Positions 25,502-33,276 of a stretch of DNA of 64,000 bases are shown here, piece after piece (the stretch's first letter is position 1; each line of letters begins with the position of its first letter). The translations under genes and the position numbers were made by a program. The notes below the pieces were generated by a model. It ran no database searches and had not been told where the DNA came from. It saw only the letters and a program-made list of their open reading frames with translations. The stretch comes from Alkalihalophilus pseudofirmus (GTDB taxonomy: Bacteria; Bacillota; Bacilli; Bacillales; Bacillaceae_D): contig NZ_CP117835.1 of assembly GCF_029094545.1 (NCBI RefSeq), forward strand, positions 2,212,001 through 2,276,000. The letters are read 5' to 3'.

Positions 25502-26227
25502 TTATGAATCTTCTTTAAAAAGCTCTTCTAGCATACGTTCTCTATTTTGCAAAAATGATTTCGTGATGAGATAATGATCAGTCGTCTCATACTCTACTCT
25601 TTCCATTCGATCTTGATCAAAGCTAAAGATGTCAGCTCCCGGATATCCTAATAAAATAGGTGAATGAGTGGCGATAATGAATTGAGCGTTTCCTGTTGAA
25701 GCTAAGTCATGAATGATTCTCAAAAATGTCAGCTGTCGTTGCGGCGACAATGCTGCCTCGGGCTCATCAAGTAAATAAATCGCTTTCCCATTAAAACGAT
25801 TTAAAAATAAAGATAAGAATGATTCCCCGTGTGATTGCTCATGAAGAGACCTGCCTCCATATGCTTGAAAACCCGTCGTATCTACTTCATCAATATGAGT
25901 AGCAAAATGATAAAAAGATTCTGCCCGAAGAAAAAAGCCGTTCGTCGTTTTCGGCATCCAAGACAGCCTGATATACTCCCCGAGCGCAGACTCTGAAGCA
26001 TGCGCCTCATAGAGATTATTCCTGCCTCCGCCTGCTGTATTAAATTCACATTTATCCGCAATCGCTTCGAGTAACGTCGATTTACCAGACCCATTTTCAC
26101 CAACAAAGAACGTCACATTCTTGTCTAACTCTATCTCGTCAAGATTCTTAATAGCAGGAACTGTAAAAGGAAAAGCTGTGAAAGATGAGATCTCTTCACG
26201 AAGAAGGGTTATTCTTTTTAGAAACAT
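25502..26227 (-). CDS. AAA/ABC-type ATPase (RecF/SMC-like, AAA_21 group)
   Basis: 241 residues from ATG 26227, six bases after AAGGTG. Walker A FFVGENGSGKSTLLEAIADK (about residues 43-62), signature-like HGESFLSLFLNRF, Walker B AIYLLDEPEAALSP and switch histidine FIIATHSPILL. The small size with no coiled coil fits stand-alone ATPases of the AAA_21 type found in many Bacillus genomes and in some defence loci. Here the neighbours are small membrane proteins and CcdA, so a defence role is not supported. Confidence 0.83.
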   Translation of the reverse strand: MFLKRITLLREEISSFTAFPFTVPAIKNLDEIELDKNVTFFVGENGSGKSTLLEAIADKCEFNTAGGGRNNLYEAHASESALGEYIRLSWMPKTTNGFFLRAESFYHFATHIDEVDTTGFQAYGGRSLHEQSHGESFLSLFLNRFNGKAIYLLDEPEAALSPQRQLTFLRIIHDLASTGNAQFIIATHSPILLGYPGADIFSFDQDRMERVEYETTDHYLITKSFLQNRERMLEELFKEDS

Positions 26228-26250
26228 GTGCATCACCTTTAACTATTTAA

Positions 26251-26958
26251 TTAAAACAAACCGCTGAAAAACTGTTGAATTCGGTTGCCCCAGATATTTA
26301 CGTAATACATCTTATTAAAGAAAATCGTCACACCTAATATAATCATGATTACGCCGCCAATTTTCATCAGGACGGCTGAGTATTTAGTTAAAAAACGTAC
26401 TTTTCCAATTGCAAAACCCATCGCTATAAAAGGAACAGAAAAGCCGAGGGAAAAGGCCGTTACATTGACAAATGCACCTGCGGGGTTCGCAACAGATGAG
26501 TACATAATTGCACTGAAGATCGGCCCAATACATGCCGTCCATCCAGCTGAAAAGATCAATCCGATTAAAAAGGTATTGATGTAGGAGACTTTTTTAGGAC
26601 GATACTTTATTCTCCATTCAGACATCAGCAATTTTGGCTCGATCACTCCAACTAAAAAAAGCCCTACTAATACAAGAAAAATACCACCGAGCTGCTGGAT
26701 TAACATTTGATTTTCAATAAACAGCCTGCCAAACAGACTTGCTGAGAAGCCAAGCACATAATAAATGATTGAAAATCCTACGCAAAACAAACTTGAGTGC
26801 GCAAGGGTGATTTTCCAAAGTTTCTTATTTGTTTTCAATTCGTGCACCGAGACTCCGGTGATATAAGATATAAAAGATGGATATAAAGGCAGTGTACAGG
26901 GCGATAGAAAGGCTAAGACCCCTGCTGCAAAAGCTAAATAAATCGTAATCTCTTCCAT
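26251..26958 (-). CDS. ccdA: CcdA, thiol-disulfide transfer protein of cytochrome c and spore cortex maturation
   Basis: 235 residues with six membrane segments. The two redox cysteines sit in FLSPCTLPLYPSF (segment 1) and AGWTACIGPIF (segment 4), the diagnostic CcdA positions. The family passes reducing power from cytoplasmic thioredoxin to exported partners (ResA, StoA). In B. subtilis ccdA is followed by small genes of cytochrome maturation; here none of those is seen. Strong ribosome site. Confidence 0.88.
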   Translation of the reverse strand: MEEITIYLAFAAGVLAFLSPCTLPLYPSFISYITGVSVHELKTNKKLWKITLAHSSLFCVGFSIIYYVLGFSASLFGRLFIENQMLIQQLGGIFLVLVGLFLVGVIEPKLLMSEWRIKYRPKKVSYINTFLIGLIFSAGWTACIGPIFSAIMYSSVANPAGAFVNVTAFSLGFSVPFIAMGFAIGKVRFLTKYSAVLMKIGGVIMIILGVTIFFNKMYYVNIWGNRIQQFFSGLF

Positions 26959-27091
26959 ATTCCGCTTCCTCTCTTATGTCATCTTACAAGCTGATTAAAT
27001 GATATCATCCAATTCAGTAAAAAAATGGAGAGGATATGGATATTTACTGACATTCTTTTACTTTATGTATGTAATGGACATATTTATTTTA

Positions 27092-27241
27092 TTAATCTCC
27101 ATTTTTCCTATCAGTCTCATTTTGCTGCTTTAATAAGTTTATGATCTCTTCATTTTGCTCGTTCATCTTAGCTAGTTTCTTCTCAATGGCAAATAACGTT
27201 GCCATTAGTAAAGTAAAGGCTATAAGTGCAAAAATAAACAT
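27092..27241 (-). CDS. 49-residue single-span membrane protein
   Basis: The open frame from ATG 27239-27241 to TAA 27092-27094 codes for an N-terminal membrane segment (MFIFALIAFTLLMATLFAIE) followed by an amphipathic charged helix (KKLAKMNEQNEEIINLL). GGAGAG lies five bases upstream. The form (membrane anchor then coiled-coil-like helix) is the same as the 57-residue protein at 28722-28895, so both are probably real. Confidence 0.65.
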   Translation of the reverse strand: MFIFALIAFTLLMATLFAIEKKLAKMNEQNEEIINLLKQQNETDRKNGD

Positions 27242-27253
27242 CTCTTCTCTCCT

Positions 27254-27556
27254 TTATGATTGAAAAAGGATCGGTCCGAGACCGTCTCCTTCCACTGATA
27301 AATAAATATATACAGTAAAAAGGATAATAAACAGAGAGGAAACAACCGCTCCTAGCGAACTAATAGTCAGCCATAAGGAATCCGGATAAGCTCTTCGAAT
27401 CGCTTTCACTCCTGCACCTAGACTGACAGAACCTATTAAGAGACAGGTGGTAAAACCAACAACAGGACCTATATATAAAAGACTTCCGCTTAAGAAAAGA
27501 ACAAAAAAAGTCGCCTGCAATAATAAGTTTAGGATTACGAAATGGTATGTTCGCAT
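27254..27556 (-). CDS. Small membrane protein
   Basis: 100 residues from ATG 27556 (AAGG nine bases upstream). Three membrane segments (FVILNLLLQATFFVLFLSG, VVGFTTCLLIGSVSLGAGV and AVVSSLFIILFTVYIYL). No family recognised. Lies between the 49-residue gene and a DUF4181-like gene with short gaps. Confidence 0.65.
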   Translation of the reverse strand: MRTYHFVILNLLLQATFFVLFLSGSLLYIGPVVGFTTCLLIGSVSLGAGVKAIRRAYPDSLWLTISSLGAVVSSLFIILFTVYIYLSVEGDGLGPILFQS

Positions 27557-27571
27557 GGTCAACATCCTTTT

Positions 27572-27997
27572 TTAAAGATAGATAATGTGCGTTAGTCCCA
27601 TAAGCGTCGCAATGGAAATAAATGTCGCTGCGGCTGCTATATCATGATAATACCTTCTCTGACTCTTGTTCTCTTTCCACTCTTCAAAAGCTCGAAATGT
27701 ACTTAGAACAGCCGAAAACAAAGTGAACATTACACTACTTAATAGGCTTAAAAATGGCGACAAATCTACAGATTCGGTAATAAGTATAAAAAATGTCATA
27801 ATTATAAAGATCAATATTAAGAGCCCAAACAACCCAATCTCAATTGCAGTGTAAACTAATTTTCTTTCTACGGAAAAAATACTTATTTTGCTTCTTGGAA
27901 TATTCCACTTTCGTTTAAAGATATATTCAGTTACGATGATAAAACCAACTAATATAGCAACCGCACCAATAATCAAGACAATAAAAGCCGTATGCAA
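27572..27997 (-). CDS. Membrane protein, DUF4181-like
   Basis: 141 residues from TTG 27995-27997, five bases after GGGGGAG; a longer TTG start would bury that ribosome site in the gene. Four membrane segments, with a cytoplasmic KRKWNIPRSKISIFS motif after the first, similar to DUF4181 proteins of Bacillus. Function unknown. Co-directional with its small membrane neighbours. Confidence 0.65.
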   Translation of the reverse strand: MHTAFIVLIIGAVAILVGFIIVTEYIFKRKWNIPRSKISIFSVERKLVYTAIEIGLFGLLILIFIIMTFFILITESVDLSPFLSLLSSVMFTLFSAVLSTFRAFEEWKENKSQRRYYHDIAAAATFISIATLMGLTHIIYL

Positions 27998-28025
27998 TAC
28001 TTCTCCCCCTTTGGACAAGTATGTA

Positions 28026-28265
28026 CTAGCTACCTAGCAAAGCCCCTTGAATGGCCACAATTAAAACAAACAATGCCGCAAATAAGCTTAAGTAGCCTGT
28101 AGTACCTTTTATATTTTTTTGTAGTTCAATTACACCTGTTGTAAGAAGTGTTAGTCCGATAATGATCAGTAAATAATTTGTATATTCAACGTTTTGAGTG
28201 ATAATTCCGTACCCGGCCAAACTAACCCCAGCTACGGCCAACACAATCCTTAGTTTGTTAAGAAT
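28026..28265 (-). CDS. YczI-like (DUF3953) membrane protein, probable ATT start
   Basis: 79 residues. The body (LNKLRIVLAVAGVSLAGYGI, then LTLLTTGVIELQKNIKG and LFAALFVLIVAIQGALLG) fits DUF3953, where homologues begin M(L)KxLRIxLA. A perfect AGGAGGGG (28273-28280) lies seven bases before ATT 28263-28265, which codes exactly where homologues have Met. No ATG, GTG or TTG fits that site; the only upstream ATG would place the ribosome site inside the gene. ATT starts are rare (infC being the classic). Confidence 0.65.
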   Translation of the reverse strand: MLNKLRIVLAVAGVSLAGYGIITQNVEYTNYLLIIIGLTLLTTGVIELQKNIKGTTGYLSLFAALFVLIVAIQGALLGS

Positions 28266-28304
28266 ACAGATTCCCCTCCTATATCTATCATACAAAATCT
28301 TGTT

Positions 28305-28565
28305 TTATTTCTTTATTTTTTCATACTGAATGTCAATATCTTTAGCTATTTCAAGACTTGCACCTTCATCATACACAATCCCATTTACTTCTGCTCCAAT
28401 CGATGCTTTTGAGTATTTTCTTAAAATGAGATCACCTTGTACTGGAGCCGTTAACTCTAATTTGGCACCTGGTAAAACCGTTAGATTGCCATTAATCTCT
28501 GCCATCACTTTTGTATCTGCTTCTATAATGACATCGCTGTTTCGTTTTTCAAAAAATAAGTTCAT
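28305..28565 (-). CDS. Small beta-repeat protein, bactofilin-like
   Basis: 86 residues. Short alternating hydrophobic stretches (NSDVIIEADTKVMAEINGNL, then APVQGDLILRKYSKASIGAE and VNGIVYDEGASLEI) look like a small right-handed beta-helix of the polymer-forming cytoskeletal (bactofilin) type, though much shorter than usual. No membrane segment. This is a structural guess. Confidence 0.5.
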   Translation of the reverse strand: MNLFFEKRNSDVIIEADTKVMAEINGNLTVLPGAKLELTAPVQGDLILRKYSKASIGAEVNGIVYDEGASLEIAKDIDIQYEKIKK

Positions 28566-28721
28566 ATAGCTTCAACTCCTATATCTTTCAACGGATACCC
28601 ACACCTTAACATAGAAATGTGAAATAAGTATAAAATCTGTCGTTTTATCCATAATCTTCTTTTTATTATTTGTTACACTAGGTAGAGAACTTTTGAAAGC
28701 TACGTTAGGAGAGGTTTACAT

Positions 28722-28895
28722 ATGGACGGCTATCATATTCCATCAATGATTTTTCAAGTATTTAATTTTATTATTTTGTTTACGATCATCTTTTTTATTA
28801 TTCGATATTTGGTGAATGCGTCTAAACAACGTAAAGAGATGAATAGACGTTTGCAAGCGATTGAAGAAAAGCTAGATGACATAAATCATCTGTAG
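28722..28895 (+). CDS. 57-residue single-span membrane protein
   Basis: ATG 28722 to TAG 28893-28895. Membrane segment IFQVFNFIILFTIIFFIIRY (about residues 10-29), then a charged helix (SKQRKEMNRRLQAIEEKLDD) with coiled-coil spacing. AGGAGAGG lies seven bases upstream. The gene is followed after 15 bp by the zinc-ribbon protein gene. It resembles the 49-residue protein at 27092-27241 and the common small DUF4083-like proteins of Bacillus. Confidence 0.75.
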   Translation: MDGYHIPSMIFQVFNFIILFTIIFFIIRYLVNASKQRKEMNRRLQAIEEKLDDINHL

Positions 28896-28910
28896 AAGGA
28901 GGGATCATGC

Positions 28911-29210
28911 TTGAAATTACCTGCATGCTGGAACTGCAAAAAACAGTTTAGCTACGGAAAGCTCTTGCTATTATGGGGAGGAAGTACTGTCTGCCCACGC
29001 TGCGGAGAAACGAATTATTTAACCGCGGAATCAAGAAAAAAAGGCGCTTGGTATACGCCTATTCTAATCATCCTCATGGTTATTGGCTTAAATATGTTTG
29101 ACATAGGATTTCCTGGGATTATTCTTTACGGCCTCATCTTCTTATTAATAGGATTATCACTCAGCCCATTTACGTTTCATTTTACAGATGAACAAGAGCC
29201 GTTGTTTTAG
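28911..29210 (+). CDS. CXXC_20_CXXC zinc-ribbon membrane protein
   Basis: 99 residues from TTG 28911, seven bases after GGAGGG. MKLPACWNCKKQFSYGKLLL carries the first CxxC (residues 6 and 9) and VCPRCGETNYLT the second (residues 28 and 31), the named cxxc_20_cxxc family of Firmicutes. Two membrane segments follow (PILIILMVIGLNMF and GIILYGLIFLLIGLSL). Function unknown. Co-transcribed with the 57-residue gene. Confidence 0.82.
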   Translation: MKLPACWNCKKQFSYGKLLLLWGGSTVCPRCGETNYLTAESRKKGAWYTPILIILMVIGLNMFDIGFPGIILYGLIFLLIGLSLSPFTFHFTDEQEPLF

Positions 29211-29234
29211 GTCCAATAAACGGTTCAGAGTAAC

Positions 29235-29720
29235 TAAAATTATTTACCTTCCCTGCTGTAATTGTTGATTTCCGCTGCAATCAACGGAGGAAGTATTTTG
29301 TATAGTACTCCCACTTTTATGAGCAGCAGTTCAGTGAACTTAGCGGATGCATTTTTATATAATTTGAACTGAACTATAACTATTTCGCTTAACATAATAA
29401 TAATAATACGCAGTAACCAAGCGGATGACATATACGTAGACTCCTGTGTCGACTAGAGCAGGAGTGAGATCCCACAGGGCTTTAGCCCGAGGAAGCTCAC
29501 TGGCTCCACACGGAAAGCGAAGTATATTTCAGGAGCGAGTACTATGCTATCACCCATGTTTGAGGCCCTATATGTTTAATAGCTTTTGAACTATAACTAA
29601 ATCCTCCACATCATCATTACAAAAAACAATAACCAAGCGAAGCATATTTCAGTAGCGAAGACTATGCTATAACCCTTGTTTGAGGCAATTAATGTTTAAT
29701 AGCATTCTTTGTTTAGATGA
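29235..29720. repeat. Composite intergenic repeat region (Bacillaceae-type palindromic repeat and duplicated tail)
   Basis: This gap of about 530 bp has no convincing gene. It starts with TTGTTGATTTCCGCTGCAAT and contains GAGATCCCACAGGGCTTTAG and GGAAAGCGAAGTATATTTCA, degenerate forms of an intergenic repeat common in Bacillaceae (GTTGATTTCCGCT ... GAGACCCCGCAGG ... GCGGAAAGCGAAG). The tail, 29521-29583, recurs exactly 120 bp later at 29641-29703 with about ten differences. AACCAAGCG also occurs near 29416 and 29632, so the unit was copied more than once. Confidence 0.65.
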
Positions 29721-29744
29721 TAAAGCGATTATTTATCCCCCCTA

Positions 29745-30299
29745 TTAACCCCACTCTTCTTTCAACAATGAATACATATACAAATCATCAAATTTCCCTT
29801 GAGTGTATTCATATTTTCGTAGAAGGCCTTCTTTAACAAACCCCTGTTTTTCTGCTAATCGCTGCGAAGCAATATTGAGCGGTTCAATCAATGCCTCAAT
29901 TCTTTCAAGCTGCATGTGATTAAAGCCTGTGCTAATTACAGCTTGAAATGCCTCACTTGCTATCCCTGTCCCCCAATACTCCCTGCTAAGCTCCGTTCCA
30001 ATTTCTGCTCGAAAATGCTTTTTTGCTCTGTTAAGAAACCCGCAGCTTCCAATTAGTTGATCTTTTCCTTTCAAGGTGATGCCCCATCTCATTCCTGAAC
30101 CTTCTTTATGGATCGTATGATACCAACTAATTTCACTTTTGGCATCTTCTAGAGATTTAAACCGCTCTAAGCCGATATGCCTTACTACTTCAGGATCAGA
30201 CATATAGTTCAACATATCAGCTGCATCATCATGCGTAACTTCACGCAGCTTCAATCGTTTTGTTTCAAGCACAGGAAAGACGCTCTTTTTTTGCTTCAT
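29745..30299 (-). CDS. GNAT acetyltransferase, RimJ/RimL type
   Basis: 184 residues. VLETKRLKLREVTHDDAADM is the usual start, SREYWGTGIASEAFQAVIST is motif A and LERIEALIEPLNIASQRLAE motif B. Co-transcribed with paiB (12-bp gap), an arrangement recalling paiA-paiB, but PaiA belongs to a different GNAT branch, so the partner role is uncertain. Confidence 0.83.
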   Translation of the reverse strand: MKQKKSVFPVLETKRLKLREVTHDDAADMLNYMSDPEVVRHIGLERFKSLEDAKSEISWYHTIHKEGSGMRWGITLKGKDQLIGSCGFLNRAKKHFRAEIGTELSREYWGTGIASEAFQAVISTGFNHMQLERIEALIEPLNIASQRLAEKQGFVKEGLLRKYEYTQGKFDDLYMYSLLKEEWG

Positions 30300-30311
30300 T
30301 TAACCTCTCTC

Positions 30312-30929
30312 CTAATCATTATTTTTAGATTGTGCCATCATCCACTCAGCAATCAGCTTATCATTGGTATGCTCACTTTTCGCTAATTGTTTAGCTACCC
30401 GCTCTTGGCGTTCTTTTGGATGATTTTGACTCAGTTTGGCTTTTCCCTCTATTTCTGTGATTCTGATACGGAACGCTTGGATTCCTTTTCTTAGTCCATC
30501 TATATAATCAGCATCAACTTCATTAAGATTGTATGTACTATCAAGGCCTTCATATTTATCTATCAATTGACGAAGAGATGCCAGCGTACTCTTTTCTTCA
30601 TCGATTAATTCTACGCTGCCATACACATGGACAGATAGGTAATTCCACGTTGGAACAGCTGTTTCTGTTTCATACCAAGTTGGTGAAATATAACTATGCG
30701 GACCTTGGAATACCGCGAGCACCGTTTGACCTTCAATGTCCTTCCATTGTGAGTTAGGACGTGCGAAATGACCGTATAAATAATGACTTTCACGATCTAG
30801 CATCAGCGGTAAATGTGTGGCAGCAGGTCTTCCGTTACGCTGGCTGAACAGGGTGGCAAAGCCATTCTCGTTTATAATTTTCTCTATTACGGCTTGATCA
30901 TTCAGCTTAAAAGCTTTTGGGATATACAT
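30312..30929 (-). CDS. paiB: PaiB-family FMN-binding protein
   Basis: 205 residues. [59 protein letters not shown] and the C-terminal [18 protein letters not shown] are diagnostic of PaiB, a split-barrel flavin-binding protein affecting protease production and sporulation in B. subtilis. Followed directly by a GNAT gene. Confidence 0.9.
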   Translation of the reverse strand: MYIPKAFKLNDQAVIEKIINENGFATLFSQRNGRPAATHLPLMLDRESHYLYGHFARPNSQWKDIEGQTVLAVFQGPHSYISPTWYETETAVPTWNYLSVHVYGSVELIDEEKSTLASLRQLIDKYEGLDSTYNLNEVDADYIDGLRKGIQAFRIRITEIEGKAKLSQNHPKERQERVAKQLAKSEHTNDKLIAEWMMAQSKNND

Positions 30930-31023
30930 GGGGATTCCCCTTTCTTTTTTACTGCTTATCTAATACCATTTATATTAACGTAATTTTCCAAAAATAAAAA
31001 TAAGAAAGAGGTGGACTCCCCGG

Positions 31024-31209
31024 ATGAAGATAGAAATTCTATTATTCTGCGCCTTTTCAGCAGTAATCGTCTTTATAACCGTATTTTATATGGTAAAGGT
31101 ATTAAAAATCGCATTATCAAAAGAAGAAATAAGCCGAAGAAAATTTATGATTCTCTCATGTGCGTTTGTAACTGGAGGAGTTTTTGCAGTTTTAGTATTT
31201 ATTATTTAG
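31024..31209 (+). CDS. 61-residue membrane protein
   Basis: Two membrane segments (LLFCAFSAVIVFITVFYMV and MILSCAFVTGGVFAVLVFII) separated by a charged loop (SKEEISRRK). GAGGTGG lies about nine bases before ATG 31024. No family recognised. A single gene between two minus-strand genes. Confidence 0.65.
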   Translation: MKIEILLFCAFSAVIVFITVFYMVKVLKIALSKEEISRRKFMILSCAFVTGGVFAVLVFII

Positions 31210-31248
31210 CTCAACCGGTGTTCCGGCTGTTATTATAAACGTTCAAGC

Positions 31249-31290
31249 AAAAAACGGATCAACATTCCCCATCCGCAAACGTTGATCCGT
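31249..31290 (-). terminator. Terminator of the YetF/DUF4363 operon
   Basis: ACGGATCAAC (31254-31263) and GTTGATCCGT (31281-31290) form a perfect 10-bp stem, followed on the minus strand by TTTTTTGC. Confidence 0.85.
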
Positions 31291-31294
31291 ATTG

Positions 31295-31657
31295 TTATCC
31301 GAGATCTTTCCATATCCCATAAAAATAATAAATGTCTGGCATAATAGTCGGTTCATCTTTTGCTTTAATCCCTCCTTCAATTCGAGATAAGACCTCTGTG
31401 ATAGCCATCATATCATCACGTTCTACGCTATATTGAACTCGTTTGGATATTTTCCTCCAAGCATGTTGTGCTTTTTGATGCTCTTGATCTGCTTGCTCCC
31501 AATTTTCTGCTTTCACATTTTCTTCAACGTTTTGAATGTAGGAGAGAAGATGATCATCTTCGCCAAGAGGCTCCTTTAACCACATGCCGCTGATCATAAT
31601 GGAAAAAGATACGATCATAAAAAGAATAGGAATGGCATACAATAGAAACTTTCTCAC
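31295..31657 (-). CDS. DUF4363 family membrane-anchored protein
   Basis: 120 residues: an N-terminal anchor (FLLYAIPILFMIVSFSIMI) then a helical extracytoplasmic part (VKAENWEQADQEHQKAQHAW, ISRIEGGIKAKD-like end), the DUF4363 pattern. It follows the YetF-type gene by 20 bp; the two are a frequent pair in Bacillaceae. Function unknown. Confidence 0.83.
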   Translation of the reverse strand: MRKFLLYAIPILFMIVSFSIMISGMWLKEPLGEDDHLLSYIQNVEENVKAENWEQADQEHQKAQHAWRKISKRVQYSVERDDMMAITEVLSRIEGGIKAKDEPTIMPDIYYFYGIWKDLG

Positions 31658-31677
31658 AAGTAGTCATCCCTCCTTTC

Positions 31678-32409
31678 TTAATAAGGTCCCTTATAGTCAC
31701 TAATGTTCATATCATCTGAAACGTCATCATCAAACTTATCAACATAGAATTGATCATTTGGAAGAATCGCCGCATAAGAAACCTCTTCTAATGAAGAAAT
31801 CCCGTGCAGTTTTAACTGACTCATTAACCAGTCTTTATCTTTTTTCCTTTGTTCTAAATTTTGTTCAATGATTCTTCCATCAATAATTAATTCTGTTGTA
31901 AGTTTTGCTGGTTTTGGCGGAAGATTAAGATCTCCCCTCTGGACCGGCTGATACTGTGATCTGGGTAAAACAGACACCGTGCCGTCAGGTTCTAACAGCG
32001 CTACTTCCACTTCTATAGGCGAGAATATATTTTTGGAGCGAAGCTGGAGCATCAATTCATCTTTCGTGATCCTTACTTTCGCTAAGTTTTTCTCTAGCAT
32101 ATTCCCACGCTGCAGAAGCACAACAGGTTCAGAGTCTTGAACTTTTGAGAGAAAGCGGCTTTTTAAACCAATGTATTGCAAAACAATCGTTAGTACGAGG
32201 AATACGGTTAACGCAATCCAATGGACAAGTGCTTTTGAGGAAACATCCGTTGCGAGAGTCGCAGCGATTGAACCTATTGTTATCCCATTTATGTAATCAA
32301 ACATCGTAAGATTTCCTATGAGCTGCTTGCCGATTAACCTTGAATATAATAGGATCGTAAAAAAAGTTATAACTGCTCGTACAATCGTAACGAGAGATTC
32401 TTGCATCAT
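31678..32409 (-). CDS. YetF-type (DUF421) membrane protein
   Basis: 243 residues. Three N-terminal membrane segments (VRAVITFFTILLYSRLIGKQ, then FDYINGITIGSIAATLA and WIALTVFLVLTIVLQYIGL) are followed by the cytoplasmic DUF421 beta-rich domain with MLEKNLAKVRITKDELM, EVEVALLEPDGTVSVLPR and LIIDGRIIEQNL. The family belongs to spore-membrane proteins related to SpoVA-associated YetF/YdfS and affects spore lipid or germinant behaviour in some Bacilli; the role here is inferred only. Confidence 0.87.
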   Translation of the reverse strand: MMQESLVTIVRAVITFFTILLYSRLIGKQLIGNLTMFDYINGITIGSIAATLATDVSSKALVHWIALTVFLVLTIVLQYIGLKSRFLSKVQDSEPVVLLQRGNMLEKNLAKVRITKDELMLQLRSKNIFSPIEVEVALLEPDGTVSVLPRSQYQPVQRGDLNLPPKPAKLTTELIIDGRIIEQNLEQRKKDKDWLMSQLKLHGISSLEEVSYAAILPNDQFYVDKFDDDVSDDMNISDYKGPY

Positions 32410-32474
32410 CTACCATCAACCCCTGATAATAAGACATGTTCTTAATCTCCCCTTTAAAAGATACCTTATTCTCC

Positions 32475-32503
32475 CATAAAAAAACCCCAGACAAAGTCTA
32501 GGG
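32475..32503 (-). terminator. Terminator of the nag operon
   Basis: CCCCAGAC and GTCTAGGG (32484-32503) form a stem with a 3-base loop; a run of T follows on the minus strand. Confidence 0.8.
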
Positions 32504-32540
32504 CGAATCTACATATTTGCAAAAGCTTTTTACAAGCTTG

Positions 32541-33263
32541 TTAAAAGCGAATGCGGTCCGAATATTGATCCATGAGATGTTGATTATACTCATCAGACCC
32601 ATCTATGTTTCCGCTTTTAAATACAGGCGGTGTCTTGCCTGATTGAATCAGATTATCGACTGCACCTGCCATTAACGCATTGATTATGGCAAGTCCGATC
32701 ACAGAGGAGGAGGGGCCAAACGAGAGCTCCCCTCTATGCAGTACGCCATCGCCTGGTTTTGTATGATTGTTCAAAACAAGATCAACCGCATCCGCTAACA
32801 GCTTCCCGCTTTTATGTCTGGATGCTTGAGATTGATTATATAACAAAGAGGTAAGCCCAATCACGTAGGCACCCTGTTCTTTTCCATAAAGGGCAAGATC
32901 GATCGGCACTGGGTTCCTGCCAGAGGTGGAGGCAACAAGCAACACGTCCCCGCTTCTAATGTCAAGCTGTCCCTTTATCTCCTGAAAATAATCCTCACTT
33001 CGTTCCAGTTTCGAAGAATTAGCAGCTCCTTTATGCAGCATCAGTTCTTCGATAAAAATCGGCTGTACAGGTACAAGGCCGCCAGCGCGGTAAAACACTT
33101 CTTCTGAAAGCATATGAGAATGCCCACAGCCAAACACGTGTACAATCCCTCCACTTTCTATGGCGTGAGCGATTTTAAAAGCCGCTTTTTCAATAGACTC
33201 AGCTTCGGTTACTTCTACCTTTTTTATTAGTGCTTCAATCTGCTCAAAATAGTTCGTAATCAA
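32541..33263 (-). CDS. SIS-domain sugar-phosphate-binding protein (UPF0309 type)
   Basis: 240 residues. SIS fold: HVFGCGHSHMLSEEVFYRAG then VLLVASTSGRNPVPIDLALY (the sugar-phosphate STSG loop) and DGVLHRGELSFGPSSSVIGL. It matches the UPF0309 group, related to MurQ/GmhA-type isomerases. It follows nagR by 13 bp as the last gene of the N-acetylglucosamine operon, so a role with amino-sugar phosphates is likely. It lacks the full MurQ etherase length. Confidence 0.82.
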   Translation of the reverse strand: MITNYFEQIEALIKKVEVTEAESIEKAAFKIAHAIESGGIVHVFGCGHSHMLSEEVFYRAGGLVPVQPIFIEELMLHKGAANSSKLERSEDYFQEIKGQLDIRSGDVLLVASTSGRNPVPIDLALYGKEQGAYVIGLTSLLYNQSQASRHKSGKLLADAVDLVLNNHTKPGDGVLHRGELSFGPSSSVIGLAIINALMAGAVDNLIQSGKTPPVFKSGNIDGSDEYNQHLMDQYSDRIRF

Positions 33264-33276
33264 TATAACCCCTCAT

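Noticed and set aside
25502-26227. Stand-alone AAA ATPase as part of a phage-defence system
   Set aside because: No nuclease, reverse transcriptase, TIR or other effector gene next to it; the neighbours are small membrane proteins and ccdA.
29240-29431. 63-residue ORF in the composite repeat region
   Set aside because: Lies within repetitive non-coding DNA, has no ribosome site and no recognisable protein features.
29745-30929. A true paiA-paiB operon
   Set aside because: paiB is clear, but the neighbouring GNAT is of the RimJ/RimL branch and not PaiA-like, so only paiB is named.
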